A program made the translations under genes and the position numbers. The notes beneath the pieces were generated by a model. That model saw only the letters and a program-made list of their open reading frames with translations. It searched no databases and was not told the origin of the DNA. Shown here piece after piece: positions 45,487 through 54,201 of a stretch of DNA of 64,000 nucleotides (positions within the stretch are counted from its first letter, which is position 1; each line of letters opens with the position of its first letter). The DNA is taken from assembly GCF_003474435.1 (NCBI RefSeq), contig NZ_QRNF01000007.1, forward strand, positions 53,902 through 117,901. The letters are read 5' to 3'. The stretch comes from Ruminococcus sp. AF46-10NS. Lineage in GTDB: Bacteria; Bacillota; Clostridia; Lachnospirales; Lachnospiraceae.

Positions 45487-46661
45487 TCAGATACGTGCTA
45501 CGCCTGTTGCTTTTGCAGCTTCAGCTACAGCTTTTGCTACAGCCGGTCCGACTCTCTTATCAAATGCCTTCGGGATGATATACTCAGGAGAAAGCTCCTC
45601 GTCTGTGATCAGATCTGCAAGTGCTTTGGAAGCTGCGATCTTCATCTCATCGTTGATATCACTTGCTCTTACATCGAATGCACCACGGAAGATTCCAGGG
45701 AATGCAAGAACGTTGTTGATCTGGTTCGGGAAGTCACTTCTTCCTGTGGAGATAACCTTGGCTCCGCCTGCTTTTGCGTCATCCGGGAAGATCTCCGGTG
45801 TCGGGTTTGCGCATGCAAAGATGATGGCATCTTTGTTCATTGTCTTAACCATCTCTGTTGTAACTGCTCCAGGAGCGGAAACACCGATAAATACATCAGC
45901 ACCAACCAGCATCTCTGCAAGAGTGCCCTGTTTCTTCTGAGGTTTGTGAGCTTGCTCATCTCTTCCTTAACCGGGTTCATTCCTTCTGTACGTCCCTCAT
46001 AGATGGCACCCTTTCTGTCGCAGAGTGTAACATCCTTGAAGCCTGCTTTCAGAAGAAGTCTGCAGATAGAAATAGCAGCTGCACCTGCACCGTTCATAAC
46101 GATACGAACATCCTCTTTCTTCTTTCCGACAACCTTCAGCGCATTTGTCAGACCTGCAAGTGTGATAACTGCAGTTCCGTGCTGGTCATCATGGAAGATC
46201 GGAATATCGCATTTCTCTTTCAGTTTTTTCTCGATCTCGAAGCATCTTGGAGCAGAGATATCCTCAAGGTTTACACCGCCGAAGGATCCGGAGATCATGT
46301 AAATAGTATTTACAATCTCATCTACATCATGGCTCTTAATGCAAAGCGGGAATGCGTCTACATCGCCGAATGCTTTGAAAAGTACACATTTACCTTCCAT
46401 TACAGGCATACCAGCTTCCGGTCCGATGTCACCAAGACCAAGAACTGCAGAACCGTCTGTTACAACAAGACACATATTCCATCTTCTTGTAAGCTCGTAG
46501 GATTTATTGATATCTTTCTGGATCTCAAGGCAAGGCTGAGCTACACCTGGTGTATATGCAAGAGAAAGGTCGTCTTTATTCTCAACCGGCACTCTTGTAA
46601 CAACCTCAATCTTACCTTTCCAATCTCCGTGCAGTCTTAATGACTCTTTTGCATAATCCAT
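45487..46661 (-). CDS. NAD(P)-dependent malic enzyme, frameshifted
   Basis: Malic enzyme converts malate to pyruvate and CO2. The protein has [27 protein letters not shown], the metal site [16 protein letters not shown] and the cofactor fold [17 protein letters not shown]. The frame breaks near 45941 (AACCTCAG for AACCCTCAG). One restored base gives 391 residues, continuing [24 protein letters not shown]. This is the short, bacterial form of the enzyme. It follows the Ldh_2 dehydrogenase gene by 56 bases in a unit controlled by the GntR regulator. Confidence 0.93.
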
Positions 46662-46717
46662 TTTCTTTTCCTCCTTGGATAATTATGATATATTTCATTT
46701 CAAAAGGATTACCTGAA

Positions 46718-47848
46718 TTAATAATTACCATTGAAGAATTTACTGTCCTTCGGAAGCTCATAGCCTTCAAAATAAGAGCCAAAATCAAGCTTCAGATAAC
46801 TGCAGAGATCAGCAAGCTCTACCATGGTATTGTCGTTGACCGGAATGCCATTCTCTTTTCTGTCTTTTTCAGCAGCTACCTCTTTCTCGCCGTGTGTATA
46901 GATCCTGTCCTGACCGTCTGCCTTCGGACTCTCCCGAAGTGCCTCAAGATATTCTGAAAAATGCTTGCGAATCGCATCCGGATCTCCGAATGCCGCCGGG
47001 TTGATCGCCATAAATCCATGGCAGATACCGGTCTTATCCGGGAATGTACAGCACTTGTCGGAGGTAACGCCCATGGAAAGAATAGAGCTGAACAGCTCAC
47101 AGAGCATTCCATAGCCATATCCCTTATGGCTTCCGCTGACTTCCTCGTTTCCGCCAAGAGGCATGATTCCGCCGCCCTTCTTGGCTACGATGTTTGCAAG
47201 TACATCCGGTGCGTTATTGCTGGCATGACCGTTTTTGTCAAGTGCCCAGCCATCCGGAAGAGGCTTGCCCATCTTATTATACATTTCCAGTTTACCTCTG
47301 GTTACAACTGTTGTGGAACAGTCAAAGAAAAACGGATACGGATCTGCAGGCATGGAAACTGCGATCGGGTTGGAGCCCAGCATAGCCTTTCTTCCGAAGG
47401 TCGGTACCATGATCGCCTCGGAGTTGGTACATGCCATTCCAAGAAGTCCTTCATGGCAGGCCATGTTCGCATAATATCCTGCAATACCGAAATGATTGGA
47501 ATTTCGTACACTTACGATTCCCACACCAGTTGTCTTCGCCTTCTCAATTGCCTTTTCCATGGCAAAATGGCTGATCAGCTGGCCCATTCCGTTATGTCCG
47601 TCTATCACAGCAGAAATCGGTGTTTCAAAAACAACTTCCGGTTTCGCCTGGGGATGAATAGTCCCCTTCTCGATTCCTTTATGGTAACGAACCATCCTCT
47701 GCATTCCGTGGCTCTCGATCCCATACAGATCAGCAGTCAGAAGAACATCTTTAATGATATTTCCTTCTTCCTCAGAAAAGCCAAACGCTTTGAAAACGTC
47801 TCCGCAGAAATGGTTCAGTGTGTCATAACTCCATTTTACATATCCCAT
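46718..47848 (-). CDS. Ldh_2-family malate/lactate-type dehydrogenase
   Basis: A 376-residue NAD(P)-dependent 2-hydroxyacid dehydrogenase of the Ldh_2 (malate/L-lactate/sulfolactate) superfamily, distinct from the classical LDH/MDH fold. It has ADLYGIESHGMQRM near the N-terminus (catalytic His), VRNSNHFGIAGYYA and GSHKGYGYGMLCEL. The start is ATG 47848 with AGGAG-type sites upstream. Malic enzyme follows, so malate is a reasonable substrate, though ureidoglycolate or sulfolactate remain possible. Confidence 0.88.
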   Translation of the reverse strand: MGYVKWSYDTLNHFCGDVFKAFGFSEEEGNIIKDVLLTADLYGIESHGMQRMVRYHKGIEKGTIHPQAKPEVVFETPISAVIDGHNGMGQLISHFAMEKAIEKAKTTGVGIVSVRNSNHFGIAGYYANMACHEGLLGMACTNSEAIMVPTFGRKAMLGSNPIAVSMPADPYPFFFDCSTTVVTRGKLEMYNKMGKPLPDGWALDKNGHASNNAPDVLANIVAKKGGGIMPLGGNEEVSGSHKGYGYGMLCELFSSILSMGVTSDKCCTFPDKTGICHGFMAINPAAFGDPDAIRKHFSEYLEALRESPKADGQDRIYTHGEKEVAAEKDRKENGIPVNDNTMVELADLCSYLKLDFGSYFEGYELPKDSKFFNGNY

Positions 47849-47908
47849 GATCGTAAGTCCTTTCTCCTGATATTTCCGGCAGGTTACTGCCATAATATCA
47901 AACTTTTT

Positions 47909-47974
47909 TTGGTATTACCAATACAGTCCCTATTATAGCACGCGGTCTTACCAAAATCAATAGTGGTCTTACCA
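47909..47974 (-). promoter_or_regulatory. Promoter and triple GntR operators of the Ldh_2/malic enzyme unit
   Basis: The promoter on the minus strand is TTGATT (47960-47955), 17 bases, TATAAT (47937-47932). Three FadR-type sites of form (T/C)GGTnnTACCA overlap it: TTGGTATTACCAA (47909-47921, just past the start point), CGGTCTTACCA (47943-47953, in the spacer) and TGGTCTTACCA (47964-47974, upstream of -35). Centres are 33 and 21 bp apart, near whole helical turns. The GntR repressor is encoded just upstream. Confidence 0.85.
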
Positions 47975-48021
47975 GATTAACGGGATTTTTACTGAAATTT
48001 TATTTAATTTTTTCAGGTGGA

Positions 48022-48756
48022 TCAGCGATGAAATGCAAGGCTGTTCTCACCCTGCTGCTGCGCAATCTCCAGTATATATTTCTCAATGGTTTCCATATGT
48101 TCGCGCATCAGCTTCTCCGCCTGGTTCCGGTCTCCGGAAATAATAGCTTCCACCAGCCTTCTGTGCTGCTCATCCACCTCCAGAGCGGAATTATGTTTCT
48201 GCATAATATAGGCTCGGGTGCCGGAAATGATCTCCTCAGTCAGCTGCGCTGCCGCATCCAGGACATTGTAGATCATAGGATTCCCTGCGATCCTGCCGAT
48301 CTTCGTATGAAGCTCCTTATCAAGACCTGCACGGGCTTTCTCATCCTCTGAACTCTCCAGCTGTGCCAGAATGGAACGCAGATCTAATGCGTCCTTCTCT
48401 GTACATTTCCCGGCTGCAAGAAGAGCTGCTTCCTGCTCCAGTGCTGAACGAAGCTCCTGTACCTGCTGTACATGGCTGTTATTCAGCTGAAAAAGAAGGG
48501 CCAGTGGTGCAGAAAGCCACTGATCCATATTCTCAGTGATATAGTTGGCTCCACCGCGGACCGTTGTGACAATTCCCATCAGTTCCAGTGCCCGCAGGAC
48601 TTCACGAACAGCAGGTCTGGAAACCCCCAGTGATTCTGCCATAACACGTTCCGCAGGTAAAGTATCCCCCGGCTTCAGTTCTCCCCGCCGGATATTTTCT
48701 ATGATCTGCGCTAATATTCCGTCAAATGCTCGTTCTTCTGTAATTTTTGTAAACAT
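48022..48756 (-). CDS. GntR/FadR-family transcriptional regulator
   Basis: A 244-residue regulator with an N-terminal winged helix (LKPGDTLPAERVMAESLGVSR then PAVREVLRALELMGIV) and an all-helical FCD ligand domain (about residues 90-230) that would bind a metal and small carboxylate. It is transcribed in the same direction as, and 170 bases ahead of, the Ldh_2 gene, whose promoter carries three sites of its class. The effector is probably malate, lactate or a related acid. Confidence 0.9.
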   Translation of the reverse strand: MFTKITEERAFDGILAQIIENIRRGELKPGDTLPAERVMAESLGVSRPAVREVLRALELMGIVTTVRGGANYITENMDQWLSAPLALLFQLNNSHVQQVQELRSALEQEAALLAAGKCTEKDALDLRSILAQLESSEDEKARAGLDKELHTKIGRIAGNPMIYNVLDAAAQLTEEIISGTRAYIMQKHNSALEVDEQHRRLVEAIISGDRNQAEKLMREHMETIEKYILEIAQQQGENSLAFHR

Positions 48757-48952
48757 GTCGTCCGTTTCGGCCGCCTTCCTTTATTATTGTGTTGCCTTTC
48801 ATTACATAAAAATCCCGGAATATAGACAGGTGGATATTTACCATCCGCAGTCGCCATACAGCTCTGCATCAAATAGTCACTCTGCAGCCATTCAGTCAGT
48901 CTGTGCAATTTGACTATTTGTTTACTCTATTTTCCGGACTTTTATAGTAAAT

Positions 48953-48981
48953 ATAATACGATAATTCACCAATTTAATCAA
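48953..48981 (-). promoter_or_regulatory. Candidate gntR promoter
   Basis: TTGATT (48981-48976), 17 bases, TATTAT (48958-48953) on the minus strand. It leaves a leader of nearly 200 bases. Confidence 0.5.
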
Positions 48982-49007
48982 TAGTAAATAATAAATTGGT
49001 CAGACAT

Positions 49008-49168
49008 ATTATTTTGTTACTGTCCACTGGTAATATTCCGCAAGGTGTTTTTTGTGAACGAAGGTCACAGAAAACCCGAGACATACCACGCGAATTTATG
49101 CGATTAGCATAAATTCTGTGCATCGCGAAGCGTGTTACTGAGAACGGAGTGAACAGTAATATTATTTT
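49008..49168. mobile_element. 145-bp MITE, copy 2, with 8-bp target duplication
   Basis: The element spans 49016-49160, in opposite orientation to copy 1. Its ends are GTTACTGTCCAC and GTGAACAGTAAT (two changes from perfect). ATTATTTT flanks both sides (49008-49015 and 49161-49168). The right-hand duplication contains the TAA stop codon of the MoxR gene, so insertion hit the end of that gene without altering its protein. It is about 94% identical to copy 1 and non-coding. Confidence 0.9.
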
Positions 49169-50763
49169 ATTCCATTATTGAGAATATTTTCCACTTCCTC
49201 CATCTGGCCCAGAAGCATTTTCTGACGGTCATCAAAAAGAAGGCCTTTATTATGCCTGTAATACTGGTCAGAACCGTTCTCCCGAATGAACCAGAGACTA
49301 TAATAGTTGGCGTTCAGTTCTGTGATAAATGCCACCATTTCCTGGCTGTCTCCAAAGGCCGCTTCCATAAAGTCGAAGACGTTCTGAAGAGTAAAAGATA
49401 TCTCGTCGGTTCGGTTTTCGTAGGCTTCGGTTTCGGATTCAAAGAGGGCTTTGACAAACTCATAGTTCCTGTTTGACGATGGATCCTCCGATTCTGCTGC
49501 AGCACTTCTGCCTCCTGCCGGATATGAGCCTGATCTGGTTTTATCTGATCCGGTTGATTCCGATCCAATTGATCCCGAGGTTGATTTCGATCCGGACGCA
49601 TTTTCAAAGAATGACACAACACGTTTCTGTATACGCTCCTGCTGTTTTGTAAGAAGCTCACTCTTTTTATCCTTTTCAAGATCCGCCTCTGCTTTTTCCA
49701 TGAGATTTTTTGCTGTAAGGCTGTCCTGATCTTCTCTGAAGTACACCATATAATCATACAGTTTCGTGAGGTAGGCATCGGTAAGATAGCATTCTGTAAA
49801 AAGCTCGCTGAGCTTTCCGTTGAGAAGGCTTACAATGCTCAAATGCTCGTCCAGAGAGGCTGTACGGATCTTACCCAGAGTAATGGGATCCCACTTTCCT
49901 TTCAGGATGTCCTCCACTTTATAGTCCGTTCTGTACTTATAATAAAGAACCAGATAGCCTGCAAAATCCTTCGCGATCATCCTGTGCTGAATGTACTGAC
50001 TGACCACCTCACGGTCTACGGTTTTTCCAAGGATCTCATAAACCTGGATCAGACGGGAAAGATCCTCCCAGCCTCTGGCTGTGGCAAAGATCTTTCCGTC
50101 TACGGTATTCTCCACCCTGTAGAAATTTTTTCTGCGAAGCTCCAGATAGGAGATCACCGCCGGATGAATTCCCTGCTGATAGGCGTATTCCTTCCACACA
50201 TCAAAGTCTGCCTCCACATCGATCTTCTTGATACGGTCCAGAGTGACCACATCGAATTCCCGGACGGATTTGTTATATTCTGGCGGGTTGCCTGCTGTGA
50301 CGATCACCCAGCCTTCCGGCACCTTCTGGTTTCCGAAGGTTTTTCCCTGAAGGAACTGCAGCATCATCGGCGCCAGTGTTTCAGATACACAGTTGATCTC
50401 ATCAATGAACAGGATGCCTTCTTTCAGACCTGTTTTTTCCATTTTGTCGTAAACGGACGAAATGATCTCACTCATGGTATATTCCGTGACAGAAAATTCT
50501 TCCTCACCATAATTCTTTTTTACAATAAAAGGAAGTCCCACAGCACTCTGCCTGGTGTGGTGGGTAATGGTATAGGAAACAAGAGCAATCCCGCATTCCC
50601 TTGCTATCTGTTCCATAATCTGTGTCTTTCCGATTCCCGGAGGGCCCATAAGAAGGATCGGTCTCTGTCGGATCGCCGGGATCCGGTACTCACCGAATTC
50701 GTCCTTTGAAAGATATGCTTCTATGGAATCTCTGATCTCCTGCTTTGCTCGTTTTATGTTCAT
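49162..50763 (-). CDS. MoxR-type AAA+ ATPase
   Basis: A 533-residue cytosolic ATPase. The start is ATG 50763 behind AAGGAG; a longer frame to 50901 has no site. Walker A is GPPGIGKTQ, Walker B ILFIDEIN, and the sensor region VIVTAGNPPEYN. A Ser/Gly-rich linker (about residues 395-440) separates the core from a C-terminal helical domain. MoxR ATPases work with VWA proteins to remodel or mature other proteins. The likely partner VWA and LRR genes are 3.3 kb upstream on the same strand, with sugar genes between. Confidence 0.85.
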   Translation of the reverse strand: MNIKRAKQEIRDSIEAYLSKDEFGEYRIPAIRQRPILLMGPPGIGKTQIMEQIARECGIALVSYTITHHTRQSAVGLPFIVKKNYGEEEFSVTEYTMSEIISSVYDKMEKTGLKEGILFIDEINCVSETLAPMMLQFLQGKTFGNQKVPEGWVIVTAGNPPEYNKSVREFDVVTLDRIKKIDVEADFDVWKEYAYQQGIHPAVISYLELRRKNFYRVENTVDGKIFATARGWEDLSRLIQVYEILGKTVDREVVSQYIQHRMIAKDFAGYLVLYYKYRTDYKVEDILKGKWDPITLGKIRTASLDEHLSIVSLLNGKLSELFTECYLTDAYLTKLYDYMVYFREDQDSLTAKNLMEKAEADLEKDKKSELLTKQQERIQKRVVSFFENASGSKSTSGSIGSESTGSDKTRSGSYPAGGRSAAAESEDPSSNRNYEFVKALFESETEAYENRTDEISFTLQNVFDFMEAAFGDSQEMVAFITELNANYYSLWFIRENGSDQYYRHNKGLLFDDRQKMLLGQMEEVENILNNGIK

Positions 50764-50840
50764 GGTATTCTCCTTTTCACGGCATATAAAAAACTGCCTG
50801 CAGGATCCTCCGCCTAAAACGGGTTGCCTTGCGCGACATC

Positions 50841-50896
50841 TGCAAAAAATATGCCTGAATCCAATAATAAATCGAAAATTGAATTCAGGCAAGTTT
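50841..50896 (-). terminator. Terminator after the GH3 gene
   Basis: GCCTGAAT (50853-50860) pairs with ATTCAGGC (50883-50890). On the minus strand it ends ATATTTTTTG. It lies between the GH3 and MoxR genes, so MoxR probably has its own start point. Confidence 0.75.
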
Positions 50897-50917
50897 TTCA
50901 CTACTATATAATTTTTT

Positions 50918-53377
50918 TTATTCTGCTGTCAGTGTGTGTATCAGGTTCAGAATACGTCCCGCACACATTCTGACAACTTCTTCCGAAAGCTTTCCGTCTT
51001 CAAAAGCTTTTCGGATATTTTCTGCGTCGGCTGCATTACCAGGCATGATAATATCATTTCCTGCTGTCACGCATTTCCACGGAATACTTCCATCTTCCGG
51101 AACCGTTGTATTCCAGTCTGACATGATCACACCGTCAAATCCCCATTCTTTTCGGGCAATGGCTGTACAGAGATCAACACTGTTTGCAGCATGGACACCA
51201 TTCAGTAAATTATAGGAAGACATGATTGCCACTGGTCTGCTTTCTTTAACTGCAATCTCAAAACCACGCAGATAAATTTCCCTCAGGGCACGTTCTGATA
51301 CCTGTGCATCCACACCCATACGATTATCTTCCTGATTGTTGCAGGCAAAATGCTTAACGGTAACACCGCAGCCAGGTCTGCTCTGCACTCCTTTTGTCAT
51401 GGCTGCTGCCATGGTTCCGGAAAGCAGCGGATCTTCGGAATAATACTCAAAATTTCTGCCGCACAGAGGGTTTCTCTGAATATTAAGACCAGGTGCTAGC
51501 CAGAGATCTATGTGGAATTCTTCCATTTCTTCTGCCACTGCTATTCCAACTTTTTCCACAAGGGCAGTATCCCAGGTCTGAGCCAGTGCAGTTCCAACCG
51601 GAAATGCCGTACAGAACTGATAATATCTGTCTGCGTTTTCGTGAGTCTCATCTGTTCTCAGGTATCCGTTTTCCAGAGATCCGAGGACACCGATTCCATA
51701 TACTGTGTCTGTTTCTCTGTCTACTTCATAATTCTGCTGAAGTCTCAGTCCTGCCGGCCCATCGGCCATGATCAGTGGGGAAACGCCATATTGCTCATAA
51801 AGAGCAGCCGTGGTCTCACCGGCAGAGCCAGGAACACGGATTCCTGCCGCCCCCAGATTACTGGAGATTCCAGCAATATTCCCATAAAACAGCGGGAGCA
51901 GATCCTTTGCAGGAATCTTATTTTCCGGTTGGCAGGTGCATTCTGTTCTCTTCTCTGGTTCAGGATAATAGATATATCTTCCAATCTTCTCATTCTCTGC
52001 CTTCTCTTTCCATTTCAGAGTTCTGGCAGAAAGATTCTGGCGGTCATAAACTTCTTCAGTAATATCAGTCTGGTTCTCAAGGATATTCGTTTTATCCAGG
52101 ATCACACTCTCCGGCACTCCAAGCATTGCAGCCAGCGTAAGCGATGCAATGCTGTTTCCGACCCAGACAGCATAATAACCTTTTTCAGCAATCCAGGCAT
52201 GCTGCTCTTCGGAAAAATATGCCAGTGTCTTTCTGTCGATCCTGATTTTCAGCAGTTCTTTTTCCCCCGGCTTCAGAAGTTTTGTTTTTGCAAAGCCAGC
52301 CAGTCGACGGTATTCCTTTCCTGATTCATCCTGTGGAAGAGACACATAGACCTGCACGACCTCTTTTCCCGAAAAAGTTTCTCCTGTATTCGTTACCTCT
52401 GCTTCAACTTCAATGCCATCCCCTGATGTTTTCATCCCATGGAAGCGTATCTGCATTTCTGTGTAAGAAAGTCCATATCCAAACGGAAACAGCGGTTTTA
52501 CACCAAAAGTATCAAAATAACGATATCCTGTATAAATTCCTTCCTTGTACTCTTCTCTTTCAAGCTTGCCATTAAGATAGCTGTATTCCTCTGCACACGG
52601 ATAATCCTCATACCTTCTGGCCCATGTTGCAGTCAGCTTGCCGCCTGGAGTTACCTTTCCCAGAAGGACATTGGCGAGGGCAAGTCCGCCTCTTTGTCCA
52701 AGCTGGGAAATATTCAGGACAGCACAGATATTTTCTGTTTCTTCCAGAATATCTGTCAGTTCTACCGGACCGCCGGAATTCAGGATAAGTACTGTAGGAA
52801 TCTTCTGTGCATCAAGGAACCGGATATCCTCCCGCTCCCGTCTGCTCAGATAATAATCTCCCTCGACCCTGCGCCTATCCTTTCCCTCACCGGAAATCCT
52901 GCTTACCACATAGATTGCTGTCTGGGCATCGACAGTATCTTCTGCTGTGACTGCACGGCCTTCCGGCATTGCAAAGGGATTTTCCGCATAGGCATCAAAA
53001 GGATTTTCCACAAACTTTGCTTCTTCCAGTATTTTTTCTTTCCATGCCCGGCGTGCTTCTGCGTATATTGACTCATAATTGGCCAGCCATTTCTCGCTTA
53101 CGATCTGAATACCGTTTTCTTTCAGTCCCTGATAAATAGAAATGTTACTTCTGTTATTCACATCACCGGAACCTGTTCCGCCTTTCACTGTCTTTCCAGC
53201 ACCGGCGCCGTATAAACCTATTTTCGTGGAAATATTCAGAGGGAGTATTTTTTTATCATTTTTCAGCAGTACAATACCCTCCTCTGCTGCTTTTTCCGAA
53301 AGAAGACCGTTTCGTATTTCACGGTCTGACATGCTGTGTTTCTTTGTTCCGCTGTGTTTCCATTTCTTAACTGTCAT
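50918..53377 (-). CDS. GH3 beta-glucosidase with swapped domain order
   Basis: An 819-residue family 3 glycoside hydrolase without signal peptide. The usual C-terminal half comes first: the alpha/beta sandwich (SEKAAEEGIVLLKNDKKILPL, GAGAGKTVKGGTGSGDVN) and an FnIII-like domain (about 330-400). The TIM-barrel domain lies at the C-terminus (LMADGPAGLRLQQ, FACNNQEDNR, and the nucleophile Asp in GVIMSDWN). This reversed order is known in rumen and gut beta-glucosidases of Ruminococcus and Butyrivibrio. It acts on beta-linked oligosaccharides in the cytosol. It lies downstream of broken permease and phosphorylase genes. Confidence 0.93.
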   Translation of the reverse strand: MTVKKWKHSGTKKHSMSDREIRNGLLSEKAAEEGIVLLKNDKKILPLNISTKIGLYGAGAGKTVKGGTGSGDVNNRSNISIYQGLKENGIQIVSEKWLANYESIYAEARRAWKEKILEEAKFVENPFDAYAENPFAMPEGRAVTAEDTVDAQTAIYVVSRISGEGKDRRRVEGDYYLSRREREDIRFLDAQKIPTVLILNSGGPVELTDILEETENICAVLNISQLGQRGGLALANVLLGKVTPGGKLTATWARRYEDYPCAEEYSYLNGKLEREEYKEGIYTGYRYFDTFGVKPLFPFGYGLSYTEMQIRFHGMKTSGDGIEVEAEVTNTGETFSGKEVVQVYVSLPQDESGKEYRRLAGFAKTKLLKPGEKELLKIRIDRKTLAYFSEEQHAWIAEKGYYAVWVGNSIASLTLAAMLGVPESVILDKTNILENQTDITEEVYDRQNLSARTLKWKEKAENEKIGRYIYYPEPEKRTECTCQPENKIPAKDLLPLFYGNIAGISSNLGAAGIRVPGSAGETTAALYEQYGVSPLIMADGPAGLRLQQNYEVDRETDTVYGIGVLGSLENGYLRTDETHENADRYYQFCTAFPVGTALAQTWDTALVEKVGIAVAEEMEEFHIDLWLAPGLNIQRNPLCGRNFEYYSEDPLLSGTMAAAMTKGVQSRPGCGVTVKHFACNNQEDNRMGVDAQVSERALREIYLRGFEIAVKESRPVAIMSSYNLLNGVHAANSVDLCTAIARKEWGFDGVIMSDWNTTVPEDGSIPWKCVTAGNDIIMPGNAADAENIRKAFEDGKLSEEVVRMCAGRILNLIHTLTAE

Positions 53378-53397
53378 ATCTTACTTGCTACCTTTTG

Positions 53398-53683
53398 TTA
53401 TTCTTTTACGCCTCCAAGTGTCACTCCTGCGATGATAAACTTGGAAAGAAGGAGATATACGATAATGATCGGCACAATGGCAACTGTGATCATCATGTAA
53501 ATCTTACCCATATCAAAATTCATATAATCTGCTCCACGAAGTGTTGCAATCAGGATTGGAACAGTCATCTTGCTTTTAGACTGGATAACCAGAGCAGGAA
53601 CGAAATAATTGTTCCAGGAGCCTACAAATGTAAAAATCGCCTGTACAGCGATTGCCGGCTTCATGATTGGCAGGACAGCCCAA
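53398..53683 (-). pseudogene. Sugar ABC permease, C-terminal fragment
   Basis: About 95 residues of a MalG-type permease: AVLPIMKPAIAVQAIFTFVG, SWNNYFVPALVIQ and the family ending ITLGGVKE-like GVTLGGVKE. The first two thirds, including the EAA loop, are missing. Its 5' edge runs directly into the GH94 fragment near 53683 in another frame. A deletion joined the two, and the remaining piece can hardly transport anything. Confidence 0.85.
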
Positions 53684-54056
53684 GCGGTACATAGTATCTC
53701 ACCTCTGAATGTATCTCGCTGTAATCTGCCATCATTTTAGTATAGGCTGTGCCATGATGACATTCACTTTTATACTCACTGAGATCTTTGCCAACCGGCT
53801 GCCAGGATGCTGACCAATAATCTTTTGTGTCATTATCCCTGAGATAAATATATCTTCCCGGCTGATCAAACTGATTAAAAATATATCTCAGGATTCTGCC
53901 GTTCGCCCCGGATTTTGCAAAGCTGTATCCCCCTGCATTATTGGAAACGATTGCTCCGTATTCCGGCGATCCCAAATAATTCACCCACGGAGCAGGTGTG
54001 TCCGGCCTGGTAATCACATATTCCTTTTTTTCTTCATCAAAATACCCATATCTCAT
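53676..54056 (-). pseudogene. GH94 phosphorylase, N-terminal fragment
   Basis: The first ~127 residues of a cellobiose/laminaribiose-type phosphorylase (GH94, ~800 residues in full): MRYGYFDEEKKEYVITRPD, WVNYLG, AGGYSFAKSG and VRYYVPLG. It starts at ATG 54056 with AGGAG 10 bases upstream. After VRYYVPLG the sequence passes into permease DNA and reads LSCQS before a stop at 53661-53663. The catalytic domain is absent. It is a remnant of a beta-glucan uptake and phosphorolysis operon. Confidence 0.85.
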
Positions 54057-54201
54057 GCCATACAATCTCCTGTTCTGTATATTTTCCGTAACATTGTCTG
54101 TTGTTACCTATTTTCTACACTATAACTGATATGCAGATAGCAATATACAAAATAAAAGATTAAAATATCAGATTCATGACATAAGATATAGACATAATTG
54201 T

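Noticed and set aside
50764..50901. N-terminal extension of the MoxR protein
   Set aside because: The extra residues include the GH3 terminator hairpin and lack a ribosome site; ATG 50763 has AAGGAG.
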